In this document: piece after piece, positions 7,177-9,975 of the stretch
How the letters are laid out: each line of letters begins with the position of its first letter
How positions within the stretch are numbered: position 1 is the stretch's first letter
Assembly (NCBI GenBank): GCA_946886185.1
Contig: CAMPIC010000060.1
Coordinates: 1-9,975 of the forward strand
Direction of reading: 5' to 3'
Length of the DNA stretch: 9,975 nt
DNA from: an uncultured bacterium
Lineage (GTDB): Bacteria > Eisenbacteria > RBG-16-71-46 > CAIMUX01
Made by a program: the position numbers and the translations under genes
Notes under the pieces: model-generated
Told to the model about the DNA's origin: nothing
The model's input: the letters and a program-made list of their open reading frames with translations, nothing else
Database searches by the model: none

Positions 7177-7272
7177 CGCACACGGAGACGCTCGCTCCAA
7201 GCTGCGAGTCAGGTCGCAGAGGTCGGCGTCTTCTCTGAACCGTGCCGGGTTCGTTGGAGACTTGGTTTGTGA

Positions 7273-7404
7273 GAGCTGCTTGCTCTGGCAGCTCGGTCTG
7301 CGCCTGATGATACGACTTTCGAACTCCTCGGGCGGAATGTCGCCCAGGAGTTCGAAAAGTCTCTCGGAGTCGAATCACGCCACCGATTCCAACGTTTGTT
7401 GGAA
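7273..7404. terminator. Cluster of three hairpins between convergent genes
   Basis: Stem 1 pairs GAGCTGC (7273-7279) with GCAGCTC (7288-7294). Stem 2 is the largest: 7314-7334 pairs with 7341-7361, about 20 bp with two single-base bulges and a 6-base loop (GAATGT). Stem 3 pairs TTCCAAC (7387-7393) with GTTGGAA (7398-7404) and starts right after the stop codon of the Cys-repeat gene in its reading direction. Together they could stop transcription from both sides, although none is followed by a real T-tract. Confidence 0.5.
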
Positions 7405-7914
7405 CTATCGATACCGTTCCTTGATCACCCCCCACGAAGATTCGATCGTGGGCGTCGGCGTGCACGGATAAGGATCGCAGGGCACTTCGTCTCCCTGATA
7501 AATGCCGCCTGCATCGACGCAGTCCGTCTCGAGCAGGAGGTCGCAGAACCCGTCGGGAAAGCAGCACGCGCCGGTCGTGCACGCGCACGGATTGGGAAAG
7601 CAGCTGCTACCGTCTCCCAAATAGGAACCTCCGCTGTCTGCGCAGTCTTCCTGAGTGAGCTCGGAGCACGAGCAATCCGGGAAGCAGCAGGCGCCCACGG
7701 GAGGACAGCTGCACGGATTCGGGTCGCAGACGGTTCCCGACCCTTGTGGAGTTCCGCCGCGAGCGATGCAGTCCTCCGCCGGCAAGAGCGCGCAGGAGCA
7801 GTCTTCGAAGCAGCACGCTTGCGCATCACCCCCGATTGCGGGAGCGGGCAACGCGGCACCGGCGAATCCGACGGAACAGATCAAGGCGAGCAGCAGGGTG
7901 GGCAGGGTTCTCAT
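7405..7914 (-). CDS. Secreted cysteine-rich repeat protein
   Basis: A 169-residue exported protein of unknown function. Residues 1 to about 22 form a signal peptide (basic MR, hydrophobic core, Ala-rich cleavage region). The mature part is three cysteine repeats of about 41 residues (34-70, 76-112, 117-151) with the pattern CCF....C......C...GG...G....C.P.PC, so disulfide bonding after export is likely. A basic tail without cysteine (TIESSWGVIKERYR) ends the protein. Similar 'GACCF.dG.C' repeats occur in many predicted surface proteins of Planctomycetes and Eisenbacteria-like bacteria; their role is not established. The ATG at 7912-7914 is chosen because GGAGGT lies exactly 6 bases upstream; a GTG two codons earlier would overlap the spacer. 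The gene lies downstream of the FG-GAP gene on the same strand, 169 bases away, with its own possible promoter. Confidence 0.88.
   Translation of the reverse strand: MRTLPTLLLALICSVGFAGAALPAPAIGGDAQACCFEDCSCALLPAEDCIARGGTPQGSGTVCDPNPCSCPPVGACCFPDCSCSELTQEDCADSGGSYLGDGSSCFPNPCACTTGACCFPDGFCDLLLETDCVDAGGIYQGDEVPCDPYPCTPTPTIESSWGVIKERYR
7462..7815 (-). repeat. Three tandem cysteine repeats of the secreted protein
   Basis: Repeat 1 covers 7705-7815, repeat 2 covers 7579-7689 and repeat 3 covers 7462-7566 (read on the minus strand), with a period of 41-42 residues. Repeats 1 and 2 share the DCSC core, while repeat 3 has DGFC. All three keep the CCF start, the GG turn and a terminal C.P.PC. Confidence 0.85.
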
Positions 7915-7920
7915 CGGCAC

Positions 7921-7926
7921 ACCTCC
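7921..7926 (-). promoter_or_regulatory. Ribosome binding site deciding the Cys-repeat protein start
   Basis: GGAGGT on the minus strand, 6 bases before the ATG at 7914. Confidence 0.75.
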
Positions 7927-8027
7927 AGCGAAAACACGGACGGAAGCCCGCGTGTGTGGGGTCGGAGTCGATTCACGCGGCGCCGCGGAGGACAGGAACA
8001 GCAGCGGCCGGTCGATCGAGCCGGATG

Positions 8028-8036
8028 AGTATACCA
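8028..8036 (-). promoter_or_regulatory. Possible extended -10 promoter for the Cys-repeat gene
   Basis: TGGTATACT on the minus strand is an extended -10 element (TGn + TATACT), about 114 bases before the start codon. No good -35 is visible at 17-18 bases, which an extended -10 can tolerate. It would give a leader of about 107 bases. Confidence 0.35.
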
Positions 8037-8050
8037 GAAGGGAGCCCTGC

Positions 8051-8081
8051 CCGGGTCGGAAAGACGAGCGAAATGACCCGG
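8051..8081 (-). terminator. Hairpin just after the FG-GAP gene
   Basis: CCGGGTC (8051-8057) and GACCCGG (8075-8081) form a 7-bp stem with a 17-base loop, starting 2 bases after the FG-GAP stop codon. The following bases on the minus strand lack a U-tract, so termination is uncertain. Confidence 0.3.
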
Positions 8082-8083
8082 AG

Positions 8084-9975
8084 CTACCGGAGCAGTATCA
8101 CACGCCGGGTCGCGCTGAACGTCTCGCCCACCGCCTTCATCGAATAGACTCCGCTGGGAAGGCCGGTGCCATCGAACTCCATGTAATGCGCTCCTGTCTG
8201 GAGCGCGCCCTCGTGCAACACGACCACCCGCCGGCCTAGCGGATCGTACAAGGCTACCGTCACTCGTTCGGGCCGAGTGAGCGAAAGCACGAAAGTAGCT
8301 CGATCTCCGGCCGGATTCGGTCGCGGACCCGACAGCATCCATGAGTCTGATATCCCAGGCAGGTTTTCGGTCGACTCGACCGCGGACGTGGACTCGTCCA
8401 ACCCCGGGATGTAGGCGATCCCGTGCGAGGCCTGGCCGGGCGGTAGCCGGTCCACCACGGCGAGAAGGTCGCCAATCCCGTCGCCGTCGAAGTCGGCATA
8501 GTAGGGTGCGTCGGTTTCCTGGCCGATGCCGTAGCGGCCGTCGAAGTTAAAGGCGCGCCCGCCTTCGTAGCGGAAAACGAGGACGTCGCCCATGCCGTTG
8601 GCCATCAGATCGCGGTCACCGTCGCCATCCACGTCGCCCGCCGTCAACCACTTGTCGCTGAACGTCAGGGGGTGGTGGCCGTGGGTCGTCTTCGCAAAAG
8701 CGCCCATCCCGTCGCCCCAGAACATCGCAAGCCACGTCTGGCTGGTCCCGTTGCTCTCATAAGCGGCCACGTCCTGGTGGCCATCGCCGTCGAAGTCCTC
8801 GACGAGGAGGTTCCCCGCGAGGACGGGCGTGCCGGGAAGACCCTGCCACGGCTGAAACGTCCCGTCTCCGTTGCCGAAGAAGACCGCCGCCGTCCACGAC
8901 TCGACGAGGTCGAGGTGGCCGTCCTCATCGAAGTCACCCGCGGCGACGAAGTAGGTCCTGCCGCCGCTCTCGACCGTGTGGACCGGCTGGAACGTCCCAT
9001 CGCCGTTGCCGAGGCGTATGTAGAGATAGTTGTCGACGCCGCCGCTGCAGGTGCGGTCCTCCGCCACCACCACGTCGAGGTCGCCGTCGGCGTCGAGGTC
9101 GAAGGCGCTGGGGAAGGCGTTACCGCAGGAGCCGAGGGTCCACCGGACGGCCGGCCCGAAGGTGCCATCGCCGTTGCTGCGGGCGGTGAAGAAGTCGTAG
9201 GGAGGCGCGCCGCGGCCGCTTCCCATGAGGAGGTCGTCGAGGCCGTCGCCGTTGAGGTCCGCCACCCGGCCAAAGCCGTAGATGCTCTCCGGCGTCTCGT
9301 AGCTCTGGGCGAAGGTGCCGTCGTTCGCGCCCGTGAACACGGTCACTTCAGCGGCGGAGTATCCGGTGTGCGAGATGGCCGCATCGAGGTCGCCATCGCC
9401 GTCCACGTCGCCCACGTCGAGCGTGCCCGGGAGCCAGCCGCCGGCGTAGACAGGCCGGCGGGGGAACGTGCCTTCACCGAGGTTCTCGTGCGCCGTGATC
9501 AGCGGGACGAACCGGTTGGCCGTGAGCACGTCGAGGTCGCCGTCGAGATCGAGGTCGGCGGCCGCTCCGGCAACGCTGTTGCCCTGGTGGTTTCCGCTCC
9601 CGGCGTACATTACGGGGGGCAGGAGGCCGCCGGCGCCGTCGGCAAGGTGGACGACGAAGCCGGCCTCGTGAAGTTGCGGTCCTGCCACGTCGTCGTAGCC
9701 GTCGCCATTGAAGTCGCCTACGAAGAGGGCGGAGGCAACGCTCGCGTTGTAGCCGTACGGAATCATCTCCGGTGTGAAGGTGCCCGCGCCGTCGTTGCGC
9801 AGAAGATAGAGCGCGCCGTCACCGGGGTTCTTGGTGTAGGCGAGATCGAGATCGCCGTCGCCGTCGAGGTCGACGCCGTCCACGGCGGTGTTGGCGCCGT
9901 GGAAGTGCGCGCCCGCGTAGTAAACGTCGAACGGATCAAACGCGCCGGTACCGTCGTGGGAGAGGACGCTGACGT
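8084..9975 (-). CDS. FG-GAP/VCBS repeat surface protein with FlgD-like C-terminal domain, 5' end outside window
   Basis: 629 codons are visible. The frame has no stop up to the window edge, so the N terminus and any signal peptide lie beyond 9975. At least ten calcium-binding-type motifs of the form D.[DN].DG..D (for example DFNGDGYDD, DVDGDGDLD, DFDGDGIGD) are spaced through the protein, as in FG-GAP/VCBS repeats that build beta-propellers. Ten or more suggests one large propeller or two. The last 80 residues (about 8084-8330) form a FlgD-like/T9SS-type domain with PNPAGD, LYDPLGR and LPSGVY, ending in RRVILLR. In FCB bacteria such terminal domains are associated with surface attachment or secretion; here this is inferred. 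Sampled GC is very high (73% in one hand-counted 60-base line), partly because of the Asp/Gly/Val-rich repeats. Function is probably extracellular binding; no enzyme motif was seen. Confidence 0.92.
   Translation of the reverse strand, partial: VSVLSHDGTGAFDPFDVYYAGAHFHGANTAVDGVDLDGDGDLDLAYTKNPGDGALYLLRNDGAGTFTPEMIPYGYNASVASALFVGDFNGDGYDDVAGPQLHEAGFVVHLADGAGGLLPPVMYAGSGNHQGNSVAGAAADLDLDGDLDVLTANRFVPLITAHENLGEGTFPRRPVYAGGWLPGTLDVGDVDGDGDLDAAISHTGYSAAEVTVFTGANDGTFAQSYETPESIYGFGRVADLNGDGLDDLLMGSGRGAPPYDFFTARSNGDGTFGPAVRWTLGSCGNAFPSAFDLDADGDLDVVVAEDRTCSGGVDNYLYIRLGNGDGTFQPVHTVESGGRTYFVAAGDFDEDGHLDLVESWTAAVFFGNGDGTFQPWQGLPGTPVLAGNLLVEDFDGDGHQDVAAYESNGTSQTWLAMFWGDGMGAFAKTTHGHHPLTFSDKWLTAGDVDGDGDRDLMANGMGDVLVFRYEGGRAFNFDGRYGIGQETDAPYYADFDGDGIGDLLAVVDRLPPGQASHGIAYIPGLDESTSAVESTENLPGISDSWMLSGPRPNPAGDRATFVLSLTRPERVTVALYDPLGRRVVVLHEGALQTGAHYMEFDGTGLPSGVYSMKAVGETFSATRRVILLR

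Noticed and set aside
6076..7200. A 374-codon open frame on the minus strand opposite the lipoprotein gene
   Set aside because: It mirrors the lipoprotein gene almost fully, has His/Asp/Arg-rich sequence with no recognisable domain, and the plus-strand product has a clear signal peptide, RBS and fold.
8665..9273. A 202-codon open frame in another minus-strand frame within the FG-GAP gene
   Set aside because: Low-complexity Ser/Thr/Ala/Arg product caused by the GC-rich repeats of the true frame.
9881..9883. GTG as the start of the FG-GAP protein
   Set aside because: The frame continues without a stop to the window edge with repeat-like sequence (AFDPFDVYYAG...), so the real start lies outside.
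8400..9975. Recurring 'gtcgaggtcgccgtc' strings as a possible CRISPR array or DNA satellite
   Set aside because: They are the codons of the repeated DGDGD motifs, irregularly spaced and diverged; no constant repeat/spacer pattern.

Overview
The window looks like a chromosomal fragment from a high-GC, Gram-negative, diderm bacterium, probably one of the uncultured lineages around the FCB group (Eisenbacteria-like), or Acidobacteria or Gemmatimonadota. This is inferred from family content and not from a phylogenetic marker search. The clues are an FG-GAP/VCBS surface protein ending in a FlgD-like 'PNP...LPSGVY' domain, a small secreted 'ACCF...GG...C.PNPC' cysteine-repeat protein, a beta-helix lipoprotein, and a TIGR02999-type ECF sigma factor paired with a kinase-STAND-TPR protein.

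Layout. Positions 1-1602 (+) hold threonyl-tRNA synthetase, cut at its N terminus by the window edge. Overlapping hairpins follow it, one ending in TTTT, then a well-spaced Shine-Dalgarno in front of an 11-codon reading frame; infC, the usual neighbour of thrS, is absent. Positions 5706 to 1823 (-) are a two-gene operon: a 194-residue ECF sigma factor, then, 50 bases downstream, a 1082-residue cytoplasmic Ser/Thr kinase fused to a STAND-type NTPase and TPR repeats. A 312-base divergent intergenic region (5707-6018) separates this operon from a beta-helix lipoprotein gene (6019-7176, +). A convergent intergenic region (7177-7404) carries three hairpins, one with about 20 base pairs. Then come two minus-strand genes for exported proteins: the Cys-repeat protein (7914 to 7405) and, upstream of it, a long FG-GAP propeller protein (8084 to beyond the window end).

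How the genes may work together. The sigma factor has no adjacent anti-sigma gene and lacks the usual acidic residues in region 2.2. The kinase beside it is therefore the best candidate for its regulator, by phosphorylation, with the TPR/STAND half sensing an unknown cytoplasmic signal. The divergently placed lipoprotein is a plausible but unproven target. The Cys-repeat and FG-GAP proteins look like cell-surface or secreted products with no visible link to the sigma/kinase pair beyond proximity.

The most interesting part is the sigma/kinase-STAND-TPR operon, particularly the enlarged activation segment of the kinase and the two Ser/Thr residues in the sigma region-2 segment. No mobile element, tRNA, rRNA or CRISPR array was seen.
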